Source: Candidatus Blautia faecipullorum (lineage in GTDB: Bacteria > Bacillota > Clostridia > Lachnospirales > Lachnospiraceae). Taken from it: a DNA stretch of 64,000 nucleotides. The stretch covers positions 62,001 to 126,000 of the forward strand of contig DXEG01000015.1 of the NCBI GenBank assembly GCA_019115125.1, given 5' to 3'. The position numbers were made by a program, and so were the translations under genes. Below are positions 24,370 through 33,490 of this stretch, one piece after another (within the stretch, counting starts at the first letter, position 1; every line of letters begins with the position of its first letter). The notes below the pieces were generated by a model. It was given only the letters and a program-made list of their open reading frames with translations, ran no database searches and had not been told where the DNA came from.

Positions 24370-26931
24370 ATGAAAGGACAGAAATCAATCATTCGCACAT
24401 TAACAAACCGCAGCTTCAAGGCAAACAAAACGCGTAATCTGATTGCCGCCTTTGCCATCATCCTGACAACGATGATGTTTACATCCCTGTTTGTTTTATC
24501 CCAAAGCATGGTAGAAAACCTGCGGAACATGAATTTCCAACAGGCCGGATATAACAGCCATTTAAGTTCCAGCACCATGACGGACGCGGACATGGAGAAG
24601 ATCACCTCCCATGAAGCCGTCCGCGACTTTGGGAAAAGCATTGTCGTCGGCATTGCGGAAAACGGGGAACTGACCGGGCGGCAGGTGGAAATCCGCTATG
24701 CCGATGAAGCCTATGCCCGTTCCAGCTTTTCCTGGCCCACAACGGGAACCATGCCGGTACAGGAAAACGAGATCGCTTTGGACACCATTACCCTTGACAA
24801 ATTGGGTCTGCCCTATGAATTGGGACAGGAAATCACTTTTGAATGGCGAGGGGACTTAACCACCGATGAATACACCGCCAGCACCTTTGTCCTCTCCGGC
24901 TATTGGGACGGCAATTCTGCTGCTATGGCAAGTATGGCGTGGGTTTCCGAAGCCTTTGTTCAAAGCCAGTGCGCGGACATCGACCAGGCGGAACAGTTGG
25001 CAAACGGGCAGGTATTGGGAACGGTAATGCTCCATATCGACCTGTATAGTGACAAAAATCTGGAACAGGCTGCGGAACAGATTTTGACCGATACCGGCCT
25101 GTCCAATGTGTCCCTTTCTCCCAATGCGGCTTATGATTCCACCATGAACCAGAATATTATCCGCGAAGTGCTGCCGATGGCAATTTGCATGGTACTGGTA
25201 TTTGCCAGCGGTTATCTGATTATCTATAACATTTTTCAGATTTCCGTTGCCGGCGACATCCGTTTTTATGGCAGGCTGAAAACTTTGGGAACCACCAGAA
25301 AGCAGCTGAAGAAAATGATTTACGGGCAGGCCAGCCGTCTGTCGCTGATCGGCGTTCCCATCGGACTTGTGATCGGGTATCTGCTGGGGGCTGTGTTAGT
25401 GCCGGTGATGATAACCGGGACGGCGGGAGAAGCCAAAACAGCGGTCAATCCCTATATCTTTATCGGCTCTGCGCTGTTTGCCTATTTGACTGTCCTGATT
25501 TCCTGCTTGAAGCCTGCGAAAATCGCTGGCAGGGTTTCCCCGATGGAAGCCCTGCGCTACACTGACACAGGCACCGCCAGCAAACGAAAAATCAAGAAAA
25601 GCACCGGCGGCGCAAACATCCCGAAGATGGCGCTGGCAAACCTGGGCCGGAACAAGAAGCGCACCGTTACGGTGATCTGCTCCCTGACGCTGGGACTTGT
25701 GCTGCTTTCCTGCGTCTATGCGAAAAATGCCAGCTTTGATATTGATAAATACATGAGCGGAACTGTTATCAGCGATTTTGAGGTAGAGGACAGCTCGATT
25801 TCTTCCGTTTTTGGAACCTATAACCCATACGGCACGACCATTTCCCCGGAACTGGTACAGCGCATAGAGGGGCTTTCCGGGCTGGAAGCTACGGGACATT
25901 TGTATTCGCAGGTGTTTACCCATGAGATCGGTGCATCGGCTCTGGAAAACATTCAGACCTATTACAATGCCAACGACCGGCTGGCCTATATAGAGGCGAC
26001 GGACGCGGGGCTGGCAGAAGTCTATCACGACATGATCGACAGTGGAGAATGTACTTCCATGCTGTACGGCGTTGACGGCCTGATCCTGGACGCTTTCGCG
26101 CAGGATGGCAGGATATTGGACGGCGCTTTTGAGAAAGAAAAATTCCTGTCCGGAGACTATGTGGTGATGGAGGCGGCTACCGGCACGGAGGACAACCCGA
26201 CAGAAACGCAGCCCACCTATTCCGTCGGGGACATGGTGGAGCTGAACGGGCAGCAATATGAGGTCATGGCGATTGTGGCGGATATTTCCACGATCACCGA
26301 GGGCGTAAACAGCACCACGGCGGACTTCCTCTCGTTCTATCTCCCGGCAGACACATTCCGGGCCATGTACCCGGACAACACCCTGCGAAAGCTGTTTTTT
26401 GATATAGCCGGGGAATACCAGCCCCAGGCGGAAGAAATGCTGATCGACTACCGCGACAACATGGACAAATCCCTGAACTATACCGCAAAGTCCACGCTGA
26501 TAGAACATTATCAGGAACAGACGCGGGCCAATACGGTCATGGGCTTTGCGATCAGCCTGATTATTGCCTTTGTCGGTATTTTGAACTTTGTCAATTCCAT
26601 GCTGACGGCGATTGTTTCCCGCCAGAAAGAATTTGCCATGATACAGAGTATCGGCATGACAAAACGCCAGCTTCGCAGTATGCTGATCGACGAGGGCTTG
26701 TATTATGCTGGCAGCACCTTACTGGCGTCCTACGTTTTGGGTTCTTTGGCCGTAGGGATTGGCGTCCGTATGATGGTGGCCCCTGACTGGACGGCCACAT
26801 TCCACTTTACACTTTTGCCGCTGGTGATCTGTACGCCTATTTTGATTGTGTTTGCAATTCTGATTCCTTATATCTGTTTCAGAAATTTGGAGAAGCAAAG
26901 CATTGTGGAACGATTGAGGGCGGCTGATTAG
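24370..26931 (+). CDS. FtsX-family ABC transporter permease, large
   Basis: An 853-residue permease with two FtsX cores. Layout: one helix near residues 20-40, an extracellular domain of about 220 residues, three helices (about 275-400), a fourth helix near 430-450, a second extracellular domain of about 260 residues, and three C-terminal helices (about 715-845). Each helix bundle includes the FtsX coupling text 'RFYGRLKTLGTTRKQLKKMIYGQ' or 'EFAMIQSIGMTKRQLRSMLIDEG'. Two large ectodomains differ from BceB, which has one. The role may be extrusion or sensing of membrane-active peptides, or release of envelope material; not decidable here. Confidence 0.9.
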   Translation: MKGQKSIIRTLTNRSFKANKTRNLIAAFAIILTTMMFTSLFVLSQSMVENLRNMNFQQAGYNSHLSSSTMTDADMEKITSHEAVRDFGKSIVVGIAENGELTGRQVEIRYADEAYARSSFSWPTTGTMPVQENEIALDTITLDKLGLPYELGQEITFEWRGDLTTDEYTASTFVLSGYWDGNSAAMASMAWVSEAFVQSQCADIDQAEQLANGQVLGTVMLHIDLYSDKNLEQAAEQILTDTGLSNVSLSPNAAYDSTMNQNIIREVLPMAICMVLVFASGYLIIYNIFQISVAGDIRFYGRLKTLGTTRKQLKKMIYGQASRLSLIGVPIGLVIGYLLGAVLVPVMITGTAGEAKTAVNPYIFIGSALFAYLTVLISCLKPAKIAGRVSPMEALRYTDTGTASKRKIKKSTGGANIPKMALANLGRNKKRTVTVICSLTLGLVLLSCVYAKNASFDIDKYMSGTVISDFEVEDSSISSVFGTYNPYGTTISPELVQRIEGLSGLEATGHLYSQVFTHEIGASALENIQTYYNANDRLAYIEATDAGLAEVYHDMIDSGECTSMLYGVDGLILDAFAQDGRILDGAFEKEKFLSGDYVVMEAATGTEDNPTETQPTYSVGDMVELNGQQYEVMAIVADISTITEGVNSTTADFLSFYLPADTFRAMYPDNTLRKLFFDIAGEYQPQAEEMLIDYRDNMDKSLNYTAKSTLIEHYQEQTRANTVMGFAISLIIAFVGILNFVNSMLTAIVSRQKEFAMIQSIGMTKRQLRSMLIDEGLYYAGSTLLASYVLGSLAVGIGVRMMVAPDWTATFHFTLLPLVICTPILIVFAILIPYICFRNLEKQSIVERLRAAD

Positions 26932-26939
26932 CGATATTT

Positions 26940-26969
26940 TATGGGGCCAGCGGCGGCGCTGGCCCCATA
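26940..26969 (+). terminator. Terminator after the ABC permease gene
   Basis: Arms TATGGGGCCAGCG and CGCTGGCCCCATA form a 13-bp GC-rich stem with a GCGG loop. The tail is A/T-rich but has no uninterrupted T-run, so efficiency is uncertain. Confidence 0.65.
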
Positions 26970-27020
26970 AACATAAAATATAATTAAAATCTTCTCACAC
27001 TCGCAAAAACCACGGCTATT

Positions 27021-27273
27021 TCACTCCGCTGACTTCAGTTTATTCACCGTATCATACATTATAGACTGGCATTTTTCAAATTCTTCTTTTGTTACCGTAT
27101 AAAAATCATCCCCCGGATAACGGGCGTCAAAATAAAAATCCGTAAGATACGCCAGACCTACCGTGTCCAGCTTTAATTCCGGCTTCCGCTCATTCAGCTT
27201 CGACGCGATTTTTTTCAGATTCCAAATATTGAAGATCATTTTCCGCTATGGCAATATAAGTATTCTTTATCAT
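27021..27273 (-). pseudogene. Broken HEPN-domain gene, partner of the nucleotidyltransferase
   Basis: An ATG at 27273 overlaps the stop of the nucleotidyltransferase gene (ATGA), as usual for such pairs, and encodes 'IAIAENDLQYLES', the typical HEPN start, but this frame stops after 27 codons (27190). The other frame, from about 27239, encodes 'NLKKIASKLNERKPELKLD' and 'LTDFYFDARYPGDDFYTVTKEE', the typical HEPN C-terminal half. The central helices, including the usual RX4-6H region, are missing at the frame switch. A deletion with frameshift therefore inactivated the gene. A free 72-residue C-terminal product remains possible but lacks a ribosome site. Confidence 0.8.
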
Positions 27274-27653
27274 TCCAATACCTCCAGAAGCAATTTTTTA
27301 TCTCTGTCAAGCTCTTCCTGGAAAACCCGGCTGCCTGGTCCCGCGTTCTCAAAGGTGTAAACCACATCCGTACGCACTCCGTCAATATCCTCGTCCAATG
27401 TCCACCGGATCACTGCCGACAGCGTCCGGTCGGCGATCCGGTTTTTTGTCAGGATCAAAAGATCCACATCGCTGGTGCTTCTGACCTCTCCCCTGGCGCA
27501 GCTTCCAAAAAGATATATTTTTTTCAGATCCGGAATTTCCGCATGGATCAGATACTGCAGATCATGCTCGATTTTATTTTTGAATCTCACAGGAAGATGT
27601 TCATATTCTTCTTTATATATTTTTACCTGTCCGGCCAATTCTACGCCCTCCAT
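27270..27653 (-). CDS. Minimal nucleotidyltransferase (MNT/MntA-like)
   Basis: A 127-residue Pol-beta-fold nucleotidyltransferase. The catalytic motif is 'IYLFGSCARGEVRSTSDVDLLIL' (GSx10DxD), with a further acidic strand in 'TDVVYTFE'. MNT proteins pair with HEPN RNases as toxin-antitoxin systems, the transferase adding AMP to the toxin. The start at 27653 is used because longer versions overlap the DUF5655 gene. Its HEPN partner directly downstream is broken, so this is likely an orphan antitoxin-like protein. Confidence 0.82.
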   Translation of the reverse strand: MEGVELAGQVKIYKEEYEHLPVRFKNKIEHDLQYLIHAEIPDLKKIYLFGSCARGEVRSTSDVDLLILTKNRIADRTLSAVIRWTLDEDIDGVRTDVVYTFENAGPGSRVFQEELDRDKKLLLEVLE

Positions 27654-27669
27654 ATTTACAAAAAAATTC

Positions 27670-28047
27670 TTATTTTCTTTCTGAAAAAAGAGCGGCCTCC
27701 CCAAGCCATCCCATAAGCTCCTCGTCAATTTCCGAAGGCTCAGATATCAGCACATGGTGAGTCCAGCGGTTCGGGTACGGCTCTGTGGCAATGTCAATAC
27801 GCGGCGATTCCACCTTGTACCCAAGCCCGAATGTTACGACAATATAGCTGTCCGGACAGTCTTTTTTCTTTCTCACTCTGGCAAAAGAAACGCAGGAAAA
27901 CATATGTCTGTTGTAAAAAGAAATCTGTGTTTTTTGAACCTTGATCCTGACGTCAGGCACAAGCTCCGTAACACTTCTCTCCAGCTTCTCATACAGGGGC
28001 AGAGCATCTGGATTCTGGTTAAAAAACATGAAAATCTGTTCGTTCAT
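27670..28047 (-). CDS. DUF5655-type protein
   Basis: A 125-residue soluble protein that resembles DUF5655 ('FYNRHMFSCVSFARVRKK', 'YIVVTFGLGYKVESPRID', 'RWTHHVLISEPSEIDEELMGWLGEA'). The family fold is related to proteins used in crystallisable small DNA/RNA-binding or MmcQ-like domains, but no function is established. AAAGGAGAGATGA lies before the start. It is upstream of the nucleotidyltransferase gene with a 16-base gap and downstream of the SnoaL-like gene by 15 bases, so the three are probably cotranscribed. Confidence 0.65.
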   Translation of the reverse strand: MNEQIFMFFNQNPDALPLYEKLERSVTELVPDVRIKVQKTQISFYNRHMFSCVSFARVRKKKDCPDSYIVVTFGLGYKVESPRIDIATEPYPNRWTHHVLISEPSEIDEELMGWLGEAALFSERK

Positions 28048-28062
28048 TCATCTCTCCTTTAT

Positions 28063-28482
28063 TTAAAACCACGCCGCTTTTTCTTCCCTGAACCGCGGCT
28101 TGTCACCGTATTGATAGGGATTATAATAATGGATATTGCAGCCAAATTCTGTCAGAGCCTTTATTTTATTCTCCGGCGACCATTCCACCAGGGACATTCC
28201 GTCAAATTCATCGATTCCGCCATCGTCCATCTCATTCTTAAAATACCATTCCACAGCCGTCTGATCTTCTTTATGGAAAAATTGCTTTATATCCCAGACA
28301 AGAACCCTTCCCCGGGTATTCCATTCCTCAAACCAGTGCTTCACCGTTTCACGGTCCTCATATCTCGGTCCCCAGCTCTCCGTGTAGAGAACATCCTCCG
28401 TAAATATACAGTCTATCCCCAGATCCTCCTGCTCCAGCCACATCCTGAACCAAAGCCGGATGATTTCTTCTCTTTCTTTCAC
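28063..28482 (-). CDS. SnoaL/NTF2-like fold protein
   Basis: A 139-residue protein with the SnoaL-like cone fold: an N-terminal helix pair 'REEIIRLWFRMWLEQEDLGIDCIFTEDVLY', a pocket segment 'RGRVLVWDIKQFFHKEDQTAVEWYFKNE' and 'GMSLVEWSPENKIKALTEFG'. Many members are small enzymes or binding proteins without known substrates. First gene of the small minus-strand group ending in the nucleotidyltransferase. Divergent from the copper operon, with about 95 bases to that promoter. Confidence 0.7.
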   Translation of the reverse strand: MKEREEIIRLWFRMWLEQEDLGIDCIFTEDVLYTESWGPRYEDRETVKHWFEEWNTRGRVLVWDIKQFFHKEDQTAVEWYFKNEMDDGGIDEFDGMSLVEWSPENKIKALTEFGCNIHYYNPYQYGDKPRFREEKAAWF

Positions 28483-28576
28483 AGCAATGTCCCTCCAATT
28501 CTGTATAAAAGAAGCTGCTTTCAGTATATCATAATCACAGGCTTTAAAAAAGATTTTGTATCATTGGATTCTCCCC

Positions 28577-28626
28577 TTGACAAATACCCCGTAAGGGTAT
28601 ATATTAAAAATACCCCATCAGGGTAT
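28577..28626 (+). promoter_or_regulatory. Copper operon promoter with two CsoR-type operators
   Basis: -35 TTGACA (28577-28582), 17-base spacer, -10 TATATT (28600-28605). Two palindromes of the form ATACCC-N5-GGGTAT occur at 28584-28600 and 28610-28626, centred 26 bases apart. One covers the spacer and the other the region after -10. The motif matches known CsoR operators. Confidence 0.88.
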
Positions 28627-28645
28627 ACAGAAAGGAGAAATGCTT

Positions 28646-28954
28646 ATGGCAAACAATACCGTCTGTCCCGGTTGTCAGAAAAAAACCATGCGCTCCGAGG
28701 AAGAACGCCGGAAGCTCATCAACCGTCTGAAACGGGTGGAAGGGCAGATCCGCGGAATTATCGGTATGCTGGAAAACGACGCCTACTGCAATGATATTTT
28801 AGTACAGTCCGCCGCCGTAAACGCGGCCGTGAACTCTTTCAATAAAGAACTTCTGGCCAGCCACATCCGCACCTGTGTGGCAAGGGATATCCGGGAAGGC
28901 AGAGATGAAACCATTGACGAGCTTGTCGCTACCCTGCAGAAGTTAATGAAATAA
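28646..28954 (+). CDS. csoR: Copper-sensing repressor CsoR
   Basis: A 102-residue four-helix-bundle metal-sensing repressor. The Cu(I) ligand set is Cys48 ('AYCNDIL'), His73 and Cys77 ('SHIRTC'), the C-H-C pattern of CsoR. An extra Cys pair 'CPGC' lies at residues 7-10. The start at 28646 gives AAAGGAG a spacing of 8 bases; the ATG at 28640 is too close. It is first in the operon with copA and copZ, and two palindromes of CsoR type overlap its promoter, so autorepression relieved by Cu(I) is expected. Confidence 0.93.
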   Translation: MANNTVCPGCQKKTMRSEEERRKLINRLKRVEGQIRGIIGMLENDAYCNDILVQSAAVNAAVNSFNKELLASHIRTCVARDIREGRDETIDELVATLQKLMK

Positions 28955-29013
28955 TCCCCTGCCGGCTCTCTTTATAAATAATTTCTAAATTGTATTTTAC
29001 AGGAGGAATCAAT

Positions 29014-31548
29014 ATGGAACAATATACCGTAACCGGGATGAGCTGCGCGGCCTGCAGCGCCCGGGTGGAAAAGGCCGTCTCCCATGTTCCGGGAGTTACG
29101 TCCTGTTCCGTCAGTCTTCTGACCAATTCCATGGGCGTTGAGGGAACCGCCTCCGCCCAGGAGGTCATAGCCGCTGTGGAGCAGGCCGGATACGGAGCGT
29201 CCCTGAAGGGGGCGTCCGGCGAAAAGCTTTCCTCCTCCGCGGCGGAGGAGGCCCTGGCCGATCACGAAACCCCTGTGCTGAAAAAGCGCCTGATCGCGTC
29301 CGTGGGCTTTTTGCTTGTTTTGATGTACTTTTCCATGGGACACATGATGTGGGGCTGGCCCCTGCCCGCCTGGTTTGAGGGCAACCACGTAGCCATGGGC
29401 CTGGTACAGCTTCTGCTGGCCGGCATTGTCATGGTCATCAATCAGAAATTTTTTATCAGCGGCTTCAAGGCCCTCTGGCACCGGGCCCCTAATATGGACA
29501 CTCTGGTGGCCCTGGGCTCTATGGCCTCCTTCGTCTGGAGCGTCTACGCCCTCTTCGCTATGACAAGAGCGCAGGCGGACGGAAATATGGCCGCCGTCAT
29601 GGAATATATGATGGAATTTTACTTTGAGTCCGCGGCCATGATCCTGACTTTGATCACTGTTGGAAAAATGCTGGAGGCCCGGTCCAAGGGAAGAACCACC
29701 GACGCGCTGAAAAGTCTGATGAAGCTGGCTCCCAAAACCGCAGTGGTGCTTCGTAACGGAAAAGAAACCACGGTTCCTGTGGAGCAGGTTCATAAAGGAG
29801 ATATCTTCCTGGTCCGCCCCGGCGAAAACATTCCTGTGGACGGAGTTATCCTGGAAGGGACCAGCGCGGTGAATGAATCCGCCCTCACAGGCGAGAGTAT
29901 CCCCGTGGACAAAGCGGCCGGAGATCTTGTCTCAGCGGCCACCGTCAATCAGTCCGGCTTTATCAGATGCGAGGCTACCCGCGTAGGAGAAGATACCACC
30001 CTCTCCCAGATCATCAAAATGGTCAGCGACGCCGCGGCCACCAAGGCTCCTATCGCAAAAATCGCGGACCGGGTTTCCGGGATCTTTGTCCCCGCGGTGA
30101 TCACTATCGCGGTCATCACCACCATCGTATGGCTGGCGGCCGGACAGACCTTCGCCTATGCCCTGGCCCGGGGGATCTCCGTCCTTGTAATAAGCTGTCC
30201 CTGCGCCCTCGGCCTTGCCACTCCGGTAGCCATTATGGTAGGCAATGGAATGGGCGCCAAAAACGGGATCCTTTTTAAAACGGCAGTCTCTCTGGAGGAA
30301 GCCGGAAGGATCCAGATCGTGGCCCTGGATAAAACAGGCACCATCACCAACGGACAGCCGGAGGTCACCGATATTCTCCCCGCGGAGGGCTTCTCAGAGG
30401 AAGAGCTTCTTTCCTGTGCTCTTGCTCTGGAAAAGAAAAGCGAGCACCCCCTTGCGAAGGCCATTCTCAGCCAGGCGGAAAAGCTCCGCCTTGACGCCCT
30501 GGAAGTATCGGATTTTCAGGCCCTTCCGGGCAACGGTCTTTCGGCGGTCCTGAGCGGCGAAGCCCTTCTGGGCGGCAGCATGAAATTCATCGGCGGACAG
30601 ACTGCGGTTCCCCGGGAACTGAAAGAGAAAGCGGAAGAGCTTGCGGAAAACGGCAAAACTCCCCTTTTGTTCGCCAGATCCGGAAAGCTGATCGGTATTA
30701 TCGCCGTTGCCGACGTGATCAAAAAAGAAAGTCCCCAGGCTGTCCGGGAGCTTCAGAACATGGGTATCCGTGTCGTTATGCTCACAGGAGACAACGAGCG
30801 TACCGCCAGAGCCATCGGTAAGCAGGCAGGCGTTGACGAGGTGATCGCCGGAGTTCTTCCCGACGGCAAGGAAAGCGTGATCCGCTCCCTGAAGGAACAG
30901 GGCCGGGTCGCCATGGTGGGAGACGGCATCAACGACGCTCCGGCTCTCACAAGAGCGGATATTGGAATCGCCATCGGCGCGGGAACGGATATCGCCATCG
31001 ACGCGGCGGACGTGGTGCTGATGAAAAGTCTTTTAAGCGACGTTCCCGCTGCGATCCGTCTCAGCCGGGCCACCCTGCGGAATATCCACGAGAACCTGTT
31101 CTGGGCCTTCTTTTACAACGTGATCGGGATACCTCTGGCGGCAGGAGTCTGGATCCCCATATTCGGCTGGACGCTGAACCCCATGTTCGGCGCGGCGGCC
31201 ATGAGCCTTTCCAGCTTCTGCGTGGTCACAAACGCCCTGCGGCTGAATCTGTTCAAGATCCACGACGCTCTTAAGGACAAAAAAATCAAGCCCGCCGGAC
31301 ATGCGCCCGCGGTACAGACGGAGGACACAATGACTAAAACCCTCAGTATCAAAGGTATGATGTGCGAGCACTGTGAGGCTCATGTTAAAAAAGCTCTGGA
31401 ATCCCTTCCCGGCGTGGAGGAGGCGGCAGCCAGCCACACAGCCGGAACAGCGGTAGTCGCCCTTTCCGCTCCGGTAGAGGATGCCGTTCTGAAAAAGGCG
31501 GTGAAAGAGCAGGGATATAAAGTTACCGCAATTACAGAGAATCATTAA
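29014..31548 (+). CDS. copA: Copper-exporting P1B-type ATPase
   Basis: An 844-residue Cu+-translocating ATPase. N-terminal HMA domain with 'GMSCAAC' (residues 8-14); transmembrane CPC motif at 395-397 ('[12 protein letters not shown]'); phosphorylation site Asp439 in 'DKTGT'; TGES loop '[10 protein letters not shown]'; '[10 protein letters not shown]' hinge; helix-8 motif '[15 protein letters not shown]'. A second HMA domain sits at the extreme C-terminus with 'GMMCEHC' (Cys784, Cys787), an uncommon placement. The start at 29014 has AGGAGGA upstream. Under CsoR control; exports cytosolic copper. Confidence 0.96.
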   Translation: MEQYTVTGMSCAACSARVEKAVSHVPGVTSCSVSLLTNSMGVEGTASAQEVIAAVEQAGYGASLKGASGEKLSSSAAEEALADHETPVLKKRLIASVGFLLVLMYFSMGHMMWGWPLPAWFEGNHVAMGLVQLLLAGIVMVINQKFFISGFKALWHRAPNMDTLVALGSMASFVWSVYALFAMTRAQADGNMAAVMEYMMEFYFESAAMILTLITVGKMLEARSKGRTTDALKSLMKLAPKTAVVLRNGKETTVPVEQVHKGDIFLVRPGENIPVDGVILEGTSAVNESALTGESIPVDKAAGDLVSAATVNQSGFIRCEATRVGEDTTLSQIIKMVSDAAATKAPIAKIADRVSGIFVPAVITIAVITTIVWLAAGQTFAYALARGISVLVISCPCALGLATPVAIMVGNGMGAKNGILFKTAVSLEEAGRIQIVALDKTGTITNGQPEVTDILPAEGFSEEELLSCALALEKKSEHPLAKAILSQAEKLRLDALEVSDFQALPGNGLSAVLSGEALLGGSMKFIGGQTAVPRELKEKAEELAENGKTPLLFARSGKLIGIIAVADVIKKESPQAVRELQNMGIRVVMLTGDNERTARAIGKQAGVDEVIAGVLPDGKESVIRSLKEQGRVAMVGDGINDAPALTRADIGIAIGAGTDIAIDAADVVLMKSLLSDVPAAIRLSRATLRNIHENLFWAFFYNVIGIPLAAGVWIPIFGWTLNPMFGAAAMSLSSFCVVTNALRLNLFKIHDALKDKKIKPAGHAPAVQTEDTMTKTLSIKGMMCEHCEAHVKKALESLPGVEEAAASHTAGTAVVALSAPVEDAVLKKAVKEQGYKVTAITENH

Positions 31549-31580
31549 AAAAATAAATATAAATAAAGGAGAGATAAGCT

Positions 31581-31835
31581 ATGATCAAAGTAACAGCAAA
31601 TGTAGAAGGTATGATGTGCGGAATGTGCGAGGCTCATGTAAACGACGCGGTCCGGGCGGCATTTAAAGTAAAAAAAGTGACCTCCTCCCACAGCAAGGGA
31701 ACCACGGAAGTTATTTCCGAGGAGCCTGTGGACGAGGCAAAGCTCCGGGACACCATCGAGGCTACCGGATATAAGGTAACAGGAGTCCTGACCGAGCCCT
31801 ACGAGAAAAAGGGATTTTCACTTTTTCATAAATAA
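31581..31835 (+). CDS. copZ: Copper chaperone CopZ-like HMA protein
   Basis: An 84-residue single HMA domain with metal motif 'GMMCGMCEAHVND'. The sequence around it is close to the C-terminal HMA domain of the CopA upstream ('[13 protein letters not shown]'), suggesting that one arose from the other. A short positively charged tail 'EKKGFSLFHK' follows. It is 32 bases after copA with AGGAGAG before the start, and ends the operon. Expected to carry Cu(I) to CopA. Confidence 0.9.
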   Translation: MIKVTANVEGMMCGMCEAHVNDAVRAAFKVKKVTSSHSKGTTEVISEEPVDEAKLRDTIEATGYKVTGVLTEPYEKKGFSLFHK

Positions 31836-31845
31836 ATTTTTTCAG

Positions 31846-31882
31846 GATCCGCCGGAAAGGACACCCCTCCGGCGGGTCTTTT
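31846..31882 (+). terminator. Terminator of the copper operon
   Basis: Arms GATCCGCCGGA (31846-31856) and TCCGGCGGGTC (31868-31878), one G-T pair, then TTTT. Confidence 0.85.
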
Positions 31883-31898
31883 CCTGTTTTCATCAGGA

Positions 31899-31926
31899 TT
31901 GACTTTATCCGCAATTCTGCTATATT
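31899..31926 (+). promoter_or_regulatory. Promoter of the CLC gene
   Basis: TTGACT (31899-31904) and TATATT (31921-31926), 16-base spacer. The leader of about 80 bases has pairable words CTACC...CCCA and TGGGTAG (31938-31975) but does not match the fluoride riboswitch consensus. Confidence 0.55.
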
Positions 31927-32014
31927 TGAAATAAGGCTACCGCAATCCCACTGGCTTTAGACGACAATGGGTAGTTCACTTAGTACATCATTCTATGGAA
32001 AACAGGAGCAGAAA

Positions 32015-33301
32015 ATGAACGATAAAAAATCTTCCCGGATCATCCGGACCCTTCACTATTACGGCAGACGCGTATGGCGCGACGCCTCCAATCTGATCAA
32101 ATGGCTGCTTCTCGCCGTCCTCACCGGATGTCTGGTGGGTACGGTCAGCAGTCTTTTCGCCAGGGTACTGAAGCTTGTCACCAACTACCGCACAGAAAAT
32201 CCTTATATATTCTTTCTCCTTCCATTGTCCGGTATTCTTATTGTTTTTCTGTATCAGAAAATTGGCCGGAATGACGGCGGCACCGATCAGGTGCTCTCCT
32301 CTATCCGCTCCCGGGACGACGTACCCCTTCGCTCGGCTCCGCTGATCTTTGTCTCTACCGCGCTGACCCATCTCACCGGAGGCTCCGCCGGACGGGAGGG
32401 CGCGGCGATCCAGCTTGGCGGCAGCATCGGCAGCCAGTTGGGGAGCTGGCTCCGTCTGGACGAGGAGGACCGCCATGTGATGGTCATGTGCGGCATGAGC
32501 GCCGCCTTCTCCGCTGTATTCGGAACCCCAATGGCGGCCGCCGTATTCTCCATGGAGGTAGTCAGTGTAGGCGTTATGTACTACGCCGCTCTTCTTCCCT
32601 GCGTGATCTCTTCCCTGATCGCCTCAAAATTTGCCGCCGGCATGGAAATCCACCCGGAGAATTTCAGCGTGCGCCAGATTCCGGAGCTCACTGTAGAGAC
32701 AGGGCTTAAAATGGCGGCTATCGCCGTCTGCTGCGGTATTGTCAGTATTCTTTTCTGCATGGCCCTCCAGGGCGCCAGCCGACTTTACAGCCGTTACCTG
32801 AAAAATCCTTATCTCCGTGTCGCGGCGGCGGCTGTGGTGATCATTGGGCTCACCCTCCTTCTGGGAACCAGCGACTATATGGGCGCCGGAAACGAGCTGA
32901 TCCAGCGTGCTGTGGAGGAAGGCAGCGCCCGGCCTCTGGATTTCTTCTGGAAGCTTGTTCTCACCTCCCTGACCATGCGGGCAGGATTCCGGGGCGGCGA
33001 AATCGTCCCCTCCCTCTGTATCGGCGCTACCCTGGGCTGTGTCCTGGGACAGCTTCTGGGACTTGCCGCTCCTATAAGCGCGGCTGCCGGAATGGCCGCT
33101 CTCTTCTGCGGAGTTACCAACTGCCCCATCACCTCCATTTTGATCGCTTTTGAGCTTTTCGGCTTTCAGGGAGTATCCTACTACCTCATTGCCGTCGCCA
33201 TAAGCTATGCCGTTTCCGGGTATTATGGACTTTATAAGGATCAGACCATTGTGTATTCCAAGTACAAGGCAAAATATCTCAACCGGCACACCAGGTTCTG
33301 A
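32015..33301 (+). CDS. CLC-family anion channel/antiporter
   Basis: A 428-residue CLC protein. The gating-glutamate region is 'GGSAGREGAAIQLGGSIG', retaining the Glu of GREG. The third anion-site motif reads 'MRAGFRGGEIVPSLCIGATLG'; a GGE(V/I)xP form instead of GGxFxP is one I associate with fluoride-exporting CLC-F proteins. The first Ser motif (GSGIP) is not recognisable ('GGTDQVLSSI'), and 'GAGNELI' appears later. A fluoride or other halide exporter is plausible; a chloride channel cannot be excluded. ATG at 32015 is chosen because AGGAG precedes it by 6 bases. Confidence 0.85.
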   Translation: MNDKKSSRIIRTLHYYGRRVWRDASNLIKWLLLAVLTGCLVGTVSSLFARVLKLVTNYRTENPYIFFLLPLSGILIVFLYQKIGRNDGGTDQVLSSIRSRDDVPLRSAPLIFVSTALTHLTGGSAGREGAAIQLGGSIGSQLGSWLRLDEEDRHVMVMCGMSAAFSAVFGTPMAAAVFSMEVVSVGVMYYAALLPCVISSLIASKFAAGMEIHPENFSVRQIPELTVETGLKMAAIAVCCGIVSILFCMALQGASRLYSRYLKNPYLRVAAAAVVIIGLTLLLGTSDYMGAGNELIQRAVEEGSARPLDFFWKLVLTSLTMRAGFRGGEIVPSLCIGATLGCVLGQLLGLAAPISAAAGMAALFCGVTNCPITSILIAFELFGFQGVSYYLIAVAISYAVSGYYGLYKDQTIVYSKYKAKYLNRHTRF

Positions 33302-33490
33302 CCGGAGGCTCCCATAGATTTTTCCGCGTTGACGGCCTCACGAAAAACATCATAAAAATTATACATAAATTTGCTTGTAGAATGTCCATAATATGATAAA
33401 ATAAAAGTAACTTTTGGCAGCTTTTCAGTAAAATTCCATTTAAGCGCTGAAAAGATGCCTATCTCTTAAAATTTCAGGAGGAAATATATA

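Noticed and set aside
31933-32014. Fluoride riboswitch ahead of the CLC gene
   Set aside because: The expected GGxGAUG, AACxGC and GCUGAUGxC segments are absent; only simple pairing words are seen.
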